A stretch of 64,000 nt of DNA from Cyanobacteria bacterium SIG29. Its GTDB lineage: Bacteria; Cyanobacteriota; Vampirovibrionia; Gastranaerophilales; Gastranaerophilaceae. The position numbers and the translations under genes are program-made. Positions 1 to 9,310 of the stretch are shown here, piece by piece. The DNA is taken from contig SUTV01000002.1 in the NCBI GenBank assembly GCA_015152515.1, positions 186,001 through 250,000 on the forward strand. Reading direction: 5' to 3'. The notes under the pieces were generated by a model that had not been told where the DNA came from, did not search any database, and saw only the letters and a list, made by a program, of their open reading frames with translations. Numbering within the stretch: the first letter of the stretch is position 1; each line of letters opens with the position of its first letter.

Positions 1-74
1 ATTTTCCTTATGATGATACGCTACATTCTTTACAGAGATTATTTTAGCATATTTTTCAAGAAAGACACAATAAA

Positions 75-983
75 TTAAGATAAAAAATCTTTTAAATGAT
101 TAATATTATTAGAATTACGCAGTTTTTTAATTGCCAAAGTTTCTATTTGTCTAATTCTTTCTTTAGAAAATCCCATTTCATTTCCAAGTTGTTCTAATGT
201 TCTAGGCTTTTTACCATCAATGCCAAATCTTTTTATTATAATATTTTTTTCCTTTGGAGAAAGTTCTTTTAATATTTTTTCTATATGGATTTTCAACATT
301 ATATCTTTTGTGTTGTCTTCAGGTGTAGTTGTGTGTTGTTCTGATATATAATCTTCAAGCGTTAAATTTTCGGTAATTTGCACATTTAAACTTAAAGGTT
401 CTATTTTGATTGTATTTAGTGCAGTTTCAACTTGTTTTAATGGCATTTTTAGTCTTTTGGAAATTTCTTGTGCATTAGCTTCTTTACCTGTTTCATAGTT
501 AATATCAAATATTGCTTTTTTTACTTGCCTAATTTTATCAATCATATGAACAGGAATTCTAATTGTTTTAGAGTTATTTGCAATTGCACGGACAATTGTT
601 TGCCTAATCCACCAAGTTGCATAGGTTGAAAATTTAAATCCTTTTGTATAGTCAAATTTATTTACTGCTTTTATTAATCCTAAAGAGCCTTCTTGCACTA
701 AATCCATAAATAAAACTCCTTGTCCTGTGTATTTTTTTGCAATACTTACAACTAATCTTAAATTAGCTTGGATGAGTTTCTTTTTTGCGATCAATGCTTC
801 TTTTTCATCTCCTTGAATTATTTCTTTGCCCAAAGAAAGTTCTTCATTTCGTTTTAAAAGCTTTGTTTTTCCAATGTCTTTTAAATACATTTGCAAAATA
901 TCGTCTTTAAAAACAATGTTATTAAAAGTCGTAATGTTTTCATCTTCTTCAAAATAATAGTCGTTAATAAATTGAATACTCAT
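75..983 (-). CDS. RNA polymerase sigma-70 family factor (RpoD-like, short form)
   Basis: Directs RNA polymerase to promoters. In the 302 residues, region 1.2 lies at about 28-60, region 2 at about 70-140 with the core-binding/-10 recognition stretch [20 protein letters not shown], and region 4 at about 235-295 with a helix-turn-helix ending in SKERIRQIE. Region 1.1 and the long non-conserved insert of a typical primary sigma are absent, so this could be a group 2 factor or the compact primary sigma of a reduced genome; the sequence does not decide. The ATG is preceded by GAGAGGGG. It is the last gene of the minus-strand group at the left edge. Family is certain, sigma group is not. Confidence 0.93.
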   Translation of the reverse strand: MSIQFINDYYFEEDENITTFNNIVFKDDILQMYLKDIGKTKLLKRNEELSLGKEIIQGDEKEALIAKKKLIQANLRLVVSIAKKYTGQGVLFMDLVQEGSLGLIKAVNKFDYTKGFKFSTYATWWIRQTIVRAIANNSKTIRIPVHMIDKIRQVKKAIFDINYETGKEANAQEISKRLKMPLKQVETALNTIKIEPLSLNVQITENLTLEDYISEQHTTTPEDNTKDIMLKIHIEKILKELSPKEKNIIIKRFGIDGKKPRTLEQLGNEMGFSKERIRQIETLAIKKLRNSNNINHLKDFLS

Positions 984-1046
984 TTAAAATCCCCTCTCTA
1001 ATTGTAGATAATGACGAGGTTTTTTGTTTTGAGTTCCAATTAAGAA

Positions 1047-1607
1047 TTATAGAAAATCTATCATTTTTTTAGCTTCGCCAAATTCAAGATTAAGTTCTTT
1101 TGCTAAAGGGATATTCATAACAACTTTATTGCTTAAGCGAAAAATTTTAGGAAAGATTTTAAACCCTCTTTTTTTATAAAGCTCGCTTGATAGGTGACCT
1201 TTTTCTTTATCGTATATTTGAGAAAAATTTAGTCCCATAGTTGCGCATAGAGGGTATGATGGATTGCCACTAGCATCTTCTGTTAAAACTCCAAAAGCAC
1301 GGCAAACTATTGGACGATTGTTATAAACACTACATTTGTTATTTATTAAAAATGGGCAAATGTATGAGTCTGTGTTCCCTTTTTTCGTATTTTTTATATT
1401 TTCTTGAATTATACTTTTAGTTTCTTCGTTTAATTTTTCATAGCCTAGCATTAAGTATTTATATTCAAGTTCTGACAAAGGGAAATCGCCTTGTTTACAA
1501 CAATGAGCACAGCCTTCTTTACAAAAAATATATTCTTGTTGATATTCAAAAATTTTTTTTAAATCATCACCAAGTACTTCTAAAAATTTTTCGTATTTTT
1601 CAATCAT
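1047..1607 (-). CDS. YkgJ-family cysteine-cluster (metal-binding) protein
   Basis: This 186-residue protein has the signature of the YkgJ/UPF0153 family, thought to bind zinc or an iron-sulfur cluster. A CxxxCxxCC cluster lies at about 29-37 (CKEGCAHCC), a second set at about 84-103 (CPFLINNKC and IVCRAFG), and a further cysteine at about 121. The biochemical role of the family is not settled. Its ATG overlaps the stop of the upstream exonuclease gene by one base (TAATG), so the two are probably translationally coupled. Confidence 0.85.
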   Translation of the reverse strand: MIEKYEKFLEVLGDDLKKIFEYQQEYIFCKEGCAHCCKQGDFPLSELEYKYLMLGYEKLNEETKSIIQENIKNTKKGNTDSYICPFLINNKCSVYNNRPIVCRAFGVLTEDASGNPSYPLCATMGLNFSQIYDKEKGHLSSELYKKRGFKIFPKIFRLSNKVVMNIPLAKELNLEFGEAKKMIDFL

Positions 1608-2572
1608 TATACGTGTTCAGCTTTTTTATCTGATTTAATAACGTGAATATTTCTTGTTTCTGACATCATTTGTCTAGCAGCAGCTAATTTTTCTCTGTTT
1701 TCTTTACTGATACTGCCTGAAGAAATTAATCTATCAACAAAATTATTGTTTAATTTAACAGCTTTTGGAAGTGCACCAATTTCATCTAAAACATCTTTTA
1801 TTTCAACAAAATCATATGCATAACTTTGTTTTGATTGATAAACAAGAGTTTCGCCATTTGGTGAGTGTATGCTTTCGCCACCTTTTTCAAAATATAATCT
1901 AAATACTGATTTTAAATCTTGCATTTCTGATTGCATTATTTGAACAGCTTGTTGAATTCTTAAATATCTTTCAAATAAATAATCAACATTATCTAGTTGT
2001 TGAATTTGCCAAGCATATTTTTTTTCATAAAGCTTTTTAAGTTCAGGATATGCCATTGCAAGTCCTTCTGTATCTGCCATTGCTCTATGACGAGTAGAAA
2101 AATCTACATTGAATTTTGTCATTAAACTTTCTAATCCGCAAGATTCAAGTTCTGGGTAAACTTCTTTAAACATCATTTGAGAGTCTATTCTTGTGTTTGT
2201 AATTGGTTTACCTGTTTGTCGAATGCTAGCTTCATTGATAAATGAATAATCAAATATAGCATTGTGTGCAACGATTGGATAATCACCAATAAAATCAAGA
2301 ATTAAAGGCATTGCTTCAGCTTCGGTTGGAGCATCTTTTACATCATCTTCGGTAATTCCGTGAACGGCAATACTTGATTTTCTAATATGTTGTTCTGGAT
2401 TAATTAATGTTTCAAAACGGTCTTTCATTTTGCCATTTTCTAAACGAATAGCAGCAAACTCAACCATCTTCTCTTTTGTATAATCTAAACCTGTTGTTTC
2501 GACATCTAAAACGATTTCTATACACTTTTTTTTTGGCACAGCCTCAATCTCCCTATATTTGAATGATAACAT
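1607..2572 (-). CDS. DEDDh 3'-5' exonuclease (DnaQ/PolC-epsilon-like)
   Basis: Exonuclease of the DnaQ fold, 321 residues. The catalytic set is visible: D23 and E25 in LDVETTG, D108 in AHNAIFDYSF, H162 and D167 in RHRAMADTEG. The exonuclease domain spans about 18-185. The remaining ~135 residues are helical and match nothing I recognise, so this is not a bare epsilon subunit. It may proofread or act in repair. The ATG at 2572 has no clear ribosome-binding site; a GTG at 2539 preceded by GGGAG is an alternative start that would still keep the whole domain. It is coupled to the YkgJ-like gene. Confidence 0.88.
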   Translation of the reverse strand: MLSFKYREIEAVPKKKCIEIVLDVETTGLDYTKEKMVEFAAIRLENGKMKDRFETLINPEQHIRKSSIAVHGITEDDVKDAPTEAEAMPLILDFIGDYPIVAHNAIFDYSFINEASIRQTGKPITNTRIDSQMMFKEVYPELESCGLESLMTKFNVDFSTRHRAMADTEGLAMAYPELKKLYEKKYAWQIQQLDNVDYLFERYLRIQQAVQIMQSEMQDLKSVFRLYFEKGGESIHSPNGETLVYQSKQSYAYDFVEIKDVLDEIGALPKAVKLNNNFVDRLISSGSISKENREKLAAARQMMSETRNIHVIKSDKKAEHV

Positions 2573-2693
2573 AAAGATGTTTAACAGGCAAAAAGTTCAT
2601 AATTGCTCTAGTGGTTTAAACAAAAAGTGATTTCTTTATATTATTTTTCTTTTTATCGTAAAAAACTGGTAAATTTAATAAGTAAGTAGTAAC

Positions 2694-2933
2694 ATGAAAG
2701 AAGAACAGAGAAATGGTAGTTCATTAATGGGAAGAATAGTTTTAGATAGAGATAAATGTAAAGCTTGTTATTTATGTGTTGATTCTTGTCCTAATAAGGT
2801 TTTAGAAATTGATAAAACGGTAAATGCTTTAGGTTATTATCCAGTAAAGGTAAAGGAAAGTGCCAAATGTGTAGGTTGTGCTATTTGCGCTAGAGTTTGT
2901 CCTGATTTGGTTATTGAAAAGGTGTATAGATGA
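2694..2933 (+). CDS. korD: 2-oxoacid:ferredoxin oxidoreductase, delta (ferredoxin) subunit
   Basis: A 79-residue two-cluster ferredoxin and first gene of a four-gene operon. Two CxxCxxCxxxCP motifs (CKACYLCVDSCP and CVGCAICARVCP) each bind a [4Fe-4S] cluster, passing electrons from the thiamine-diphosphate site to an external ferredoxin. The stop overlaps the next ATG (ATGA). An internal ATG at 2727 (MGRIVLD) matches the usual family start; neither start has a strong ribosome-binding site, so the first 11 residues are uncertain. Confidence 0.88.
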   Translation: MKEEQRNGSSLMGRIVLDRDKCKACYLCVDSCPNKVLEIDKTVNALGYYPVKVKESAKCVGCAICARVCPDLVIEKVYR

Positions 2934-4027
2934 GTAGAAAAAAACAACTTTTGAAGGGTAATTATGCAATTGCTCAAGCAGCTATTGAAGCAGGATGTCA
3001 AAGTTATTTTGGTTATCCGATTACTCCTCAAAGTGAAATTGGTGAATATTTAAGTGAAAAAATGCCAGAAAATGGAAGAGTATTTGTGGCAGCTGAAAGT
3101 GAAGTCGCGGCGATTAATATGCTTTTAGGTGCTGGTTCTACTGGTGTTAAAGCGATGACATCATCTTCATCTTGTGCTGTTGCTTTGATGCAGGAAGGCT
3201 TATCATTTATAGCTGGTGATGAAATTCCTTGTGTACTTGTAAGCGTTATGCGTGGTGGACCTGGACTTGGTTATATTTATCCATCTCAAGGTGATTATTT
3301 TCAAGCTACTAAAGGTGGGGGAAATGGTGATTATAAAATTGTTACTTATGCTCCATCAAGTGTTCAAGAATGTATTGATTTAACATATAAATGTTTTTAT
3401 GTCTCTCAAAAATATCGTACGCCAGTTTGTTTGTTGGCTGATGGAATGCTTGGTCAAATGATGGAACCAGCTATTGTTGGGGAGTATCCATACGAAGAAA
3501 TTGACCAATCTTCTTGGGCTTTAGACGGTGCTAAAAATAGAGAAGCGCGTTATATTGCTTCTATTGATAGAGAACAAGAAAGTTTGAGAAAACGAGTTGT
3601 TAAACTATTTGAAAAATATAATCAAATTTTAGGAAATGAAAATTTATTTGAAAAATATGAAATTGATGGGGCTAAATTAGTTATTACAGCATTTGGTTCT
3701 ATTGCAAGGATTGCAAAAGCTGCAGTTAAAAAAGCTCGAAAAAATGGTTTAAAAGTTGGTTTATTCAGGCCTATTTTAATTAATCCATTCCCAGAAAAAA
3801 TTGTGGCAGATATTGCTCAAAAAGTTGATGGAATATTAGATATCGAATTAAATTGTGGTCAAATGCTTCAAGATATAAAATCAAGTGTTGCTGGAATTAC
3901 AACAATTCCTATAGAATTTTTTGGACGACCAGCTGGTATGATGATGACAGTTGAAGAAATTTATGAACAAATTGAAAAAACATATAAAAAGATTGTAGAG
4001 AAAAAATATGGAACAGCTTGTATATAA
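2930..4027 (+). CDS. korA: 2-oxoacid:ferredoxin oxidoreductase, alpha subunit
   Basis: A 365-residue alpha subunit holding the pyrimidine-binding side of the thiamine-diphosphate site and, with KorB, the core of the enzyme. Oxidative decarboxylation of a 2-oxoacid (probably 2-oxoglutarate) with CoA yields acyl-CoA, CO2 and reduced ferredoxin; many anaerobes run it in reverse. The N-terminal GYPITPQSEIGEYL segment and the AAESEVAAINMLLGA stretch are typical. The gene order ferredoxin-alpha-beta-gamma is that of Kor/Vor enzymes; a branched-chain 2-oxoacid substrate cannot be excluded. It overlaps korD by 4 bp and korB by 20 bp. Confidence 0.9.
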   Translation: MSRKKQLLKGNYAIAQAAIEAGCQSYFGYPITPQSEIGEYLSEKMPENGRVFVAAESEVAAINMLLGAGSTGVKAMTSSSSCAVALMQEGLSFIAGDEIPCVLVSVMRGGPGLGYIYPSQGDYFQATKGGGNGDYKIVTYAPSSVQECIDLTYKCFYVSQKYRTPVCLLADGMLGQMMEPAIVGEYPYEEIDQSSWALDGAKNREARYIASIDREQESLRKRVVKLFEKYNQILGNENLFEKYEIDGAKLVITAFGSIARIAKAAVKKARKNGLKVGLFRPILINPFPEKIVADIAQKVDGILDIELNCGQMLQDIKSSVAGITTIPIEFFGRPAGMMMTVEEIYEQIEKTYKKIVEKKYGTACI

Positions 4028-4763
4028 AAAACCAGAATCTGTAAAAGATGATTTTAAGGTGAGTTTTTGTCCAGGATGTGACCATGGTGTTGCATATAAA
4101 ATTTTGGCAGAAGTTCTTGATGAGCTTGGTGTTAGGGAAAAAACGATTGGCGTTGCGTCTGTTGGTTGCAGTGTTTTTTCTTATGACTATTTTAATGTAG
4201 ATATGATAGAAGCGCCTCATGGTAGAGCTTTAGCTGTTGCAACTGGTGTAAAACGTTCTAAGCCAGATAAAGTTGTTTATACATATCAAGGTGATGGCGA
4301 TTTGGCTTCAATTGGTATGGGTGAAACAATCCACGCTATGACAAGAGGTGAAAAAGTTACTGCTATTTGTATTAATAATACAACTTATGGTATGACTGGT
4401 GGTCAAGGTGGACCTACAACTTTAATAGGTCAGGTTACAACAACAACTCCAAAAGGTAGAATGGTTGAACAATCAGGTTATCCAATAAAAATTTCAGAAA
4501 TTTTAAAAGAAGTTGATGGAACAGCTTTTGTTGCAAGGGTTTCATTAGATACACCCGCAGCTATTATGAATGCAAAAAAATGTATTAAAAAAGCATTTGA
4601 AGTTCAGTTAAAAGGTTTAGGGGCTGGTTTTGTAGAAATTTTAGCTACTTGTCCAACAAACTGGAAAATGACGCCACAAGAAGCTCATGAAAGAGTTAGA
4701 ACGCAAATGGCAGAAGTTTTTAAATTGGGAATATTCAAAGATAGATTAAGCGAGGCACAATAA
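4008..4763 (+). CDS. korB: 2-oxoacid:ferredoxin oxidoreductase, beta subunit
   Basis: A 251-residue beta subunit. The thiamine-diphosphate/Mg motif is seen as GDGDLA at 95-100 followed by the paired asparagines of CINNTTYGMTGGQ near 123. A CPGCDHG motif at 21-27 is typical of the beta chain. It starts inside the 3' end of korA (20-bp overlap) and its stop overlaps the korC ATG by one base, so subunit synthesis is tightly coupled. It has no separate iron-sulfur domain; that sits on KorD. Confidence 0.9.
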   Translation: MEQLVYKKPESVKDDFKVSFCPGCDHGVAYKILAEVLDELGVREKTIGVASVGCSVFSYDYFNVDMIEAPHGRALAVATGVKRSKPDKVVYTYQGDGDLASIGMGETIHAMTRGEKVTAICINNTTYGMTGGQGGPTTLIGQVTTTTPKGRMVEQSGYPIKISEILKEVDGTAFVARVSLDTPAAIMNAKKCIKKAFEVQLKGLGAGFVEILATCPTNWKMTPQEAHERVRTQMAEVFKLGIFKDRLSEAQ

Positions 4764-5299
4764 TGGATTCAAATGTATTAATTGCTGGATTTGGCGGCCA
4801 AGGTGTACTTTTTGTTGGTCAATTATTTGCTAATGCTTGTATGAATGAAGGTTTAAATGTTACTTGGTTTCCTGCTTATGGTGCAGAAATGAGAGGTGGA
4901 ACAGTTAATTGTACTGTTTGTATGTCTGATGATGAAGTTGCTTGTGCTTATGTTGATAAGCCAGCCAATGTTATCGCACTTAATGAACCTTCTTTTGAAA
5001 GATTTGAAAATCAAATTAAAGCTGGTGGTTTAATGGTTGTAAATTCATCTATTGTAAAAGCAAAACCATCAAGAACTGATATAACTTATAAATATGTTCC
5101 AATGACAGAAATTGCTAAAAATATTGGCAATCAAAAATTTGCTAATATAGTTTCTTTGGGTGCATTTGTAAAGGCTCTTCCAGTTGTAAAAATTGATAGC
5201 GTTATAGACATAATGAAAGAAAAATTAACTGGTAAAAAAGCTCAAATGTTAGAGTCTAACATTCAAGCTTTAAAACAAGGTTTTTCATATTTTAATTAA
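4763..5299 (+). CDS. korC: 2-oxoacid:ferredoxin oxidoreductase, gamma subunit
   Basis: A 178-residue gamma subunit of the four-subunit enzyme. It opens with GFGGQGVLFVGQ (about 9-20), the family's glycine-rich loop, and contains the conserved AYGAEMRGGTVNC segment. It is last in the korDABC operon. Its stop codon abuts the end of the convergent gene at 5300 with no spacer and I see no hairpin terminator between them. Confidence 0.9.
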   Translation: MDSNVLIAGFGGQGVLFVGQLFANACMNEGLNVTWFPAYGAEMRGGTVNCTVCMSDDEVACAYVDKPANVIALNEPSFERFENQIKAGGLMVVNSSIVKAKPSRTDITYKYVPMTEIAKNIGNQKFANIVSLGAFVKALPVVKIDSVIDIMKEKLTGKKAQMLESNIQALKQGFSYFN

Positions 5300-5674
5300 T
5301 TATGCTGCAATATCTAAGCCTTGAGGTTTTTCGTTTGGTTTAATAAATGTGTCTAAAAACCAATCAACAGCACCTTTTCCCATAGTACCAATTACAGCAA
5401 TAACTTCAAGCCATTTAAGTGCATCTGCTGGACTCATAGAAGGCATTGAACCTATTTTTGGTGCTTGAGCACTGGCTTTTAAGCATAATGTATCAGTTGG
5501 GATATTTTGTTTTTCACTTAAAACTTCTAATGATTTAATGAAAGCTTCTTTTTCGCTTTTACCTTCATTTATTTGGCTTAAAAATTCAATCTGTGCTTGT
5601 TGTGTTTTATCTATTTGTTTTTGTTCACAACAATTAGCCTGTGTTCTAACAGAATTGATACCTTGAATAGTCAT
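5300..5674 (-). CDS. Unrecognised 124-residue protein
   Basis: I do not recognise this protein. It has a polar, glutamine-rich N-terminal half and a C-terminal segment (about 84-110) with an amphipathic or weakly hydrophobic helix containing ALKWLEVIAVIGTMGKGAVD. There is no classical signal peptide. The start is supported by AAGGAG nine bases upstream of the ATG. Its stop abuts korC convergently. A perfect 8-bp inverted repeat (5703-5710 with 5717-5724) lies about 30 bp upstream in its leader. Confidence 0.7.
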   Translation of the reverse strand: MTIQGINSVRTQANCCEQKQIDKTQQAQIEFLSQINEGKSEKEAFIKSLEVLSEKQNIPTDTLCLKASAQAPKIGSMPSMSPADALKWLEVIAVIGTMGKGAVDWFLDTFIKPNEKPQGLDIAA

Positions 5675-5776
5675 ACTTTACACTCCTTATTTTAAACTTA
5701 CATTCCTTTATATTTTTAAAGGAAAATGAAGAGGTAAAATTTACTTAATAAGGAAAATTATTAAATATTATTAAAT

Positions 5777-7003
5777 TTATTTTATTAATTTTTCAACAAT
5801 GCCTTTAAGTGCAATTTTAACGTGTGCATAATTTAAGCCACCTTGCATATAAACGGCATATGGTGGTCTAACTGGACCATCTGCTGATAATTCAAGAGTA
5901 GAACCTTCTATAAAAGAACCGCCAGCCATAATTAATTTATCATCATAACCTGGAACTTCATCAGGAATTGGAGTTAAGTATGATTCAATTGGCGAGTATG
6001 TTTGTAATGTTTTACAAAATTCTATTAAAGGTTCAGGTTTTCCAAATTTAATTGTTTGGATTAAGTCAGTTCTTATTTCGTGTGGTTTTGGTGTTGAAAT
6101 AAAACCAATATCTTCAAAAACTTGAGAAGCTAAAATCGCACCTTTAACAGCTTCAGATACAATAGAAGGTGCCATAAAAATGCCTTGGAAAATTAATCTT
6201 GATTGGTTTAGCATTGCGCCACCTTCTGAGCCAATACCAGGAGCTGTTAATCTATAAGCGGCTTGATCAACATATTCTTCTTTTCCTGCAATGTAACCAC
6301 CAGCTTCAACTATACCACCACCTGGATTTTTGATTAATGAACCAGCAATTAAATCAGCTCCCACTTCAAGTGGTTCTAGTTTTTCTACAAATTCACCATA
6401 GCAATTATCAACAAAACAAATACAGTTTGGATTTTTAGATTTAACTATTTCAACAATCTTTTTAATAGTTTCAATATTTAAAGATTTTCTTAAAGAATAT
6501 CCTCTAGAACGTTGAATTAGAACCATATTTGTTTTTTCATCAACTTTATTTTTTATACCTTCAAAATCAACATCCATTTCGTTAATTAGTGGTACTTCAT
6601 CATATAAAATACCATGTCCAATTAAAGAAGCTCTTTTATCTCCACGAGTTCCAATAACCTCTTCCATTGTGTCATAAGGTGTGCCAACCACCGAAATTAA
6701 TTTTTCGCCATATCTTAAATTACCAAAAAGGCAACAAGCTAAAGTATGTGTACCAGATACAAAATGATTTCTAACAATAGCTTTTTCAGCTTTAAATACA
6801 TCAGCAAAAACTTTATCTAAAGCTTCTCTTCCTATGTCATCATGTCCATAGCCTGATACTGTTGAAAAGTGTTCTAGTCCAATTTTATTGTCATAAAACG
6901 CTTTTAAAACTTTTTCTTGGTTATATTCTTTTATTTCATCAACAAGTTCAAAATACTTTTTAACTTTTTCTTCTGCTTGTTTTATTATTTCATTCTTATT
7001 CAT
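5777..7003 (-). CDS. PLP-dependent lyase, aluminium-resistance/methionine gamma-lyase-like family
   Basis: A 408-residue fold-type I PLP enzyme of the YnbB/'aluminium resistance' family, related to Cys/Met metabolism enzymes. The probable Schiff-base lysine is K225 in AGSLIKNPGGG, and the cofactor-binding aspartate is D199 in CFVDNCYGE. The pattern SGTHTLACCLFG near 83-94 is typical. The family is usually annotated as methionine gamma-lyase-like but its natural substrate is not firmly established. No ribosome-binding site is evident before the ATG. It stands alone on the minus strand. Confidence 0.88.
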   Translation of the reverse strand: MNKNEIIKQAEEKVKKYFELVDEIKEYNQEKVLKAFYDNKIGLEHFSTVSGYGHDDIGREALDKVFADVFKAEKAIVRNHFVSGTHTLACCLFGNLRYGEKLISVVGTPYDTMEEVIGTRGDKRASLIGHGILYDEVPLINEMDVDFEGIKNKVDEKTNMVLIQRSRGYSLRKSLNIETIKKIVEIVKSKNPNCICFVDNCYGEFVEKLEPLEVGADLIAGSLIKNPGGGIVEAGGYIAGKEEYVDQAAYRLTAPGIGSEGGAMLNQSRLIFQGIFMAPSIVSEAVKGAILASQVFEDIGFISTPKPHEIRTDLIQTIKFGKPEPLIEFCKTLQTYSPIESYLTPIPDEVPGYDDKLIMAGGSFIEGSTLELSADGPVRPPYAVYMQGGLNYAHVKIALKGIVEKLIK

Positions 7004-7096
7004 ATAAGAATTTTATCATAAACAAATTAATTAGCTTTTTTGAGGGATGTGTATTTCATATTTTTTGAAGTAAAATATTTAAAGAAGGATTAAACA

Positions 7097-8431
7097 ATGG
7101 CAGAATTGAAGGATAAAGAAGAACAATATAATGTCTTTTTAAAATATAAAGAAAAATCAGAAGAGGACACTAGCAAAATGATTATTACCCTTCGAGTAAT
7201 ATTTATTTCGTTTTTTGTTGTGCTTCTAACAATGTTTGTAATGTTTATTATTGATAATTCTTCAAATATTTCTGCTATTTTTGAAAGCTTTACTGATAAA
7301 AATCTTAGTGGGGTTAAAATAACTGAAAAGAAACCTGATTTATCTCCTTCTAAATTTAATTTTAAAATGTTGAGTAGATATCAAAATATTATGGTATTAG
7401 GTGTGGATTCAAATGGACCAAATACTTTGCCATTTTCAGGTGTTCGCTCTGATACAATACTTATTTTAAATGTTGATATTCACGGTAAAACTGTAAATGC
7501 TATTTCAATTCCAAGAGATAGCAAAGTATATTTGGCTGATGAACATGGCGTTCAAAAAATTAATGCTGCATATGCTTTGGGTGGTGTTGAATTAACAAGA
7601 AAAACTATTGAAGAAACGCTTGGCATTAAAATTCATAATTATGTTATTGTTAATGCTCAAGGTGTTAGAAAATTAATTGATGCAATAGGCGGTGTGCCAA
7701 TTTATGTAGAGCAAGATATGTTCTATCGTGATTATTCAGGTAAGTTGTTTATTAATTTGCATAAAGGTAAAAATGTATTAACTGGCGAAGAAGCCGAAGG
7801 TTATTTAAGATATAGAAAAGACTATTTGGGTGATATTGGTAGGGTTCATCGTCAGCAAAAATTCATTAAAGCATTGATTGAAAAAGTAAAATCTCCTGAA
7901 GCTTTAAGAAAAATACCTGAAGCATTGAAAATTGCGAGTTTATATACAAGAACTGATTTAAACTTATATCAAATGTCTCAATATGCTGCTATTGCTAGAG
8001 AAATTGATTTGAATAAAGTAGAATTTGTAATGTTACCAGGTGGCCCAAATAAGAAAGGAATTACAAGTTATTGGATTTTAGATCCTGAAAAAACTCAACA
8101 AGTAATTAATAGACTTATTTATAGAAAAAAATCTGATGTTGCTAAAAAAGATATAAGTGTTGGTGTTATGTACACAACATCAAGAGAAGTTGATGCACTA
8201 AATGTAAAAGAACAAATTAAAAATCTTGGCTATGATTTTAATTGTATTGGTCGTTCAACTAATATTTATCAATCTGAAATTGTTGGATATAATACAGATA
8301 TTTCAACTGATTTAATAAAATCACTACAAAAGGAAATTGAAGAAATACATAATCTTCATTATGTTCATAATCCTGTTAGAAATTATTGCAGTGATAGTGA
8401 TTTTGTAATAACTCTTGCTGATGAAGAATAA
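7097..8431 (+). CDS. LytR-CpsA-Psr (LCP) family envelope glycopolymer transferase
   Basis: A 444-residue, type II membrane protein: short cytoplasmic tail, one transmembrane segment at about 29-52, then an LCP domain at about 95-260. LCP enzymes move glycopolymers from polyprenyl carriers to peptidoglycan or other acceptors. Conserved residues are seen: R117 and D119 in GVRSDTILIL, R140 and D141 in ISIPRDS, and YLRYRKD...GDIGRVHRQQ near 236-255. A LytR_C-like domain occupies about 348-430. It starts a plus-strand run with hisG and mazG (12-bp gap to hisG). The presence of several glycosyltransferases in the window fits a glycopolymer role. Confidence 0.88.
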   Translation: MAELKDKEEQYNVFLKYKEKSEEDTSKMIITLRVIFISFFVVLLTMFVMFIIDNSSNISAIFESFTDKNLSGVKITEKKPDLSPSKFNFKMLSRYQNIMVLGVDSNGPNTLPFSGVRSDTILILNVDIHGKTVNAISIPRDSKVYLADEHGVQKINAAYALGGVELTRKTIEETLGIKIHNYVIVNAQGVRKLIDAIGGVPIYVEQDMFYRDYSGKLFINLHKGKNVLTGEEAEGYLRYRKDYLGDIGRVHRQQKFIKALIEKVKSPEALRKIPEALKIASLYTRTDLNLYQMSQYAAIAREIDLNKVEFVMLPGGPNKKGITSYWILDPEKTQQVINRLIYRKKSDVAKKDISVGVMYTTSREVDALNVKEQIKNLGYDFNCIGRSTNIYQSEIVGYNTDISTDLIKSLQKEIEEIHNLHYVHNPVRNYCSDSDFVITLADEE

Positions 8432-8443
8432 AAGGAATAAAAA

Positions 8444-9310
8444 ATGGAAGTATTGAAAATTGCGATACCTAATAAAGGTAGGTTATCAGAAAAAATTTAT
8501 GATTTATTGAATTGTGCTGGATTAGTTTTTCCATCAAAAGATGAAAGAACATTGCAAGTAACTACAAAAGATAAAAAATATTCAATTATTTTTGTAAGAA
8601 CACAAGATATTCCAATGTTTGTAGAAAATGGAATTGCAGATATTGGTTTTACTGGTTTTGATATTTTGACTGAATTAAAATCTAATGTTGATAAAATTAT
8701 GGACTTAGATTTTGGTTATTGTGAGATGGTTGTAGCTGTTAAAGATGAAGATACATATAAAACATCATCTGATTTACCTCAAAATTTAAAAATTGCTACT
8801 TCTTTCCCAAATATCGCAAGAGAATATTTTGAAAAAATGGGTAAAAATCCTAAAATTATTGAAGTTTCAGGTGCAACAGAAATCACACCTCGTTTAGGTT
8901 TATCAGATGTCGTTGTTGATATTACTTCATCTGGTTCTACATTAAAATCAAATAAACTTAGAATTATTGATAAAATTTTAGAATCAACTGCTGTTGTAAT
9001 TTCTAATAAAACTTTAAGTGATGAAAAGAAAGAAAAAACTCAAATCGTTTTAAGAGCTTTAAAATCAGTAATTGATGCTAGAGAAAAGAAATATTTGATG
9101 GCTCATGTTCCAAAAAGTTCATTAGATGAAATTAGAAAGATTTTACCAGGATTATCATCTCCAACACTTATGACTTTAGCTGGTGATGACGAACACGTTG
9201 TTATGCACGTTGTTGTTGATGCTGATAAAGTTTTTGATAGTATTGATAACTTGAAAAGACTTGGCGGACAAGGCATTTTGATTATGACAGTTGATCAAAT
9301 GGTGAGATAA
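8444..9310 (+). CDS. hisG: ATP phosphoribosyltransferase, long form (HisG)
   Basis: First step of histidine synthesis: ATP plus PRPP gives phosphoribosyl-ATP. At 288 residues it is the long, hexameric form with a C-terminal ACT-like regulatory domain (about 215-288) that senses histidine, and so needs no HisZ. The start IPNKGRLSEK and the PRPP loop DITSSGSTLKSN (about 165-176) are typical. No other his gene is in the window. Its stop overlaps the mazG ATG (TAATG). Confidence 0.93.
   Translation: MEVLKIAIPNKGRLSEKIYDLLNCAGLVFPSKDERTLQVTTKDKKYSIIFVRTQDIPMFVENGIADIGFTGFDILTELKSNVDKIMDLDFGYCEMVVAVKDEDTYKTSSDLPQNLKIATSFPNIAREYFEKMGKNPKIIEVSGATEITPRLGLSDVVVDITSSGSTLKSNKLRIIDKILESTAVVISNKTLSDEKKEKTQIVLRALKSVIDAREKKYLMAHVPKSSLDEIRKILPGLSSPTLMTLAGDDEHVVMHVVVDADKVFDSIDNLKRLGGQGILIMTVDQMVR

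Noticed and set aside
5703-5724. 8-bp inverted repeat considered as a terminator of the PLP lyase gene
   Set aside because: It lacks a T run, is AT-rich and lies about 55 bp beyond the stop; it may be only a leader element of the next gene.
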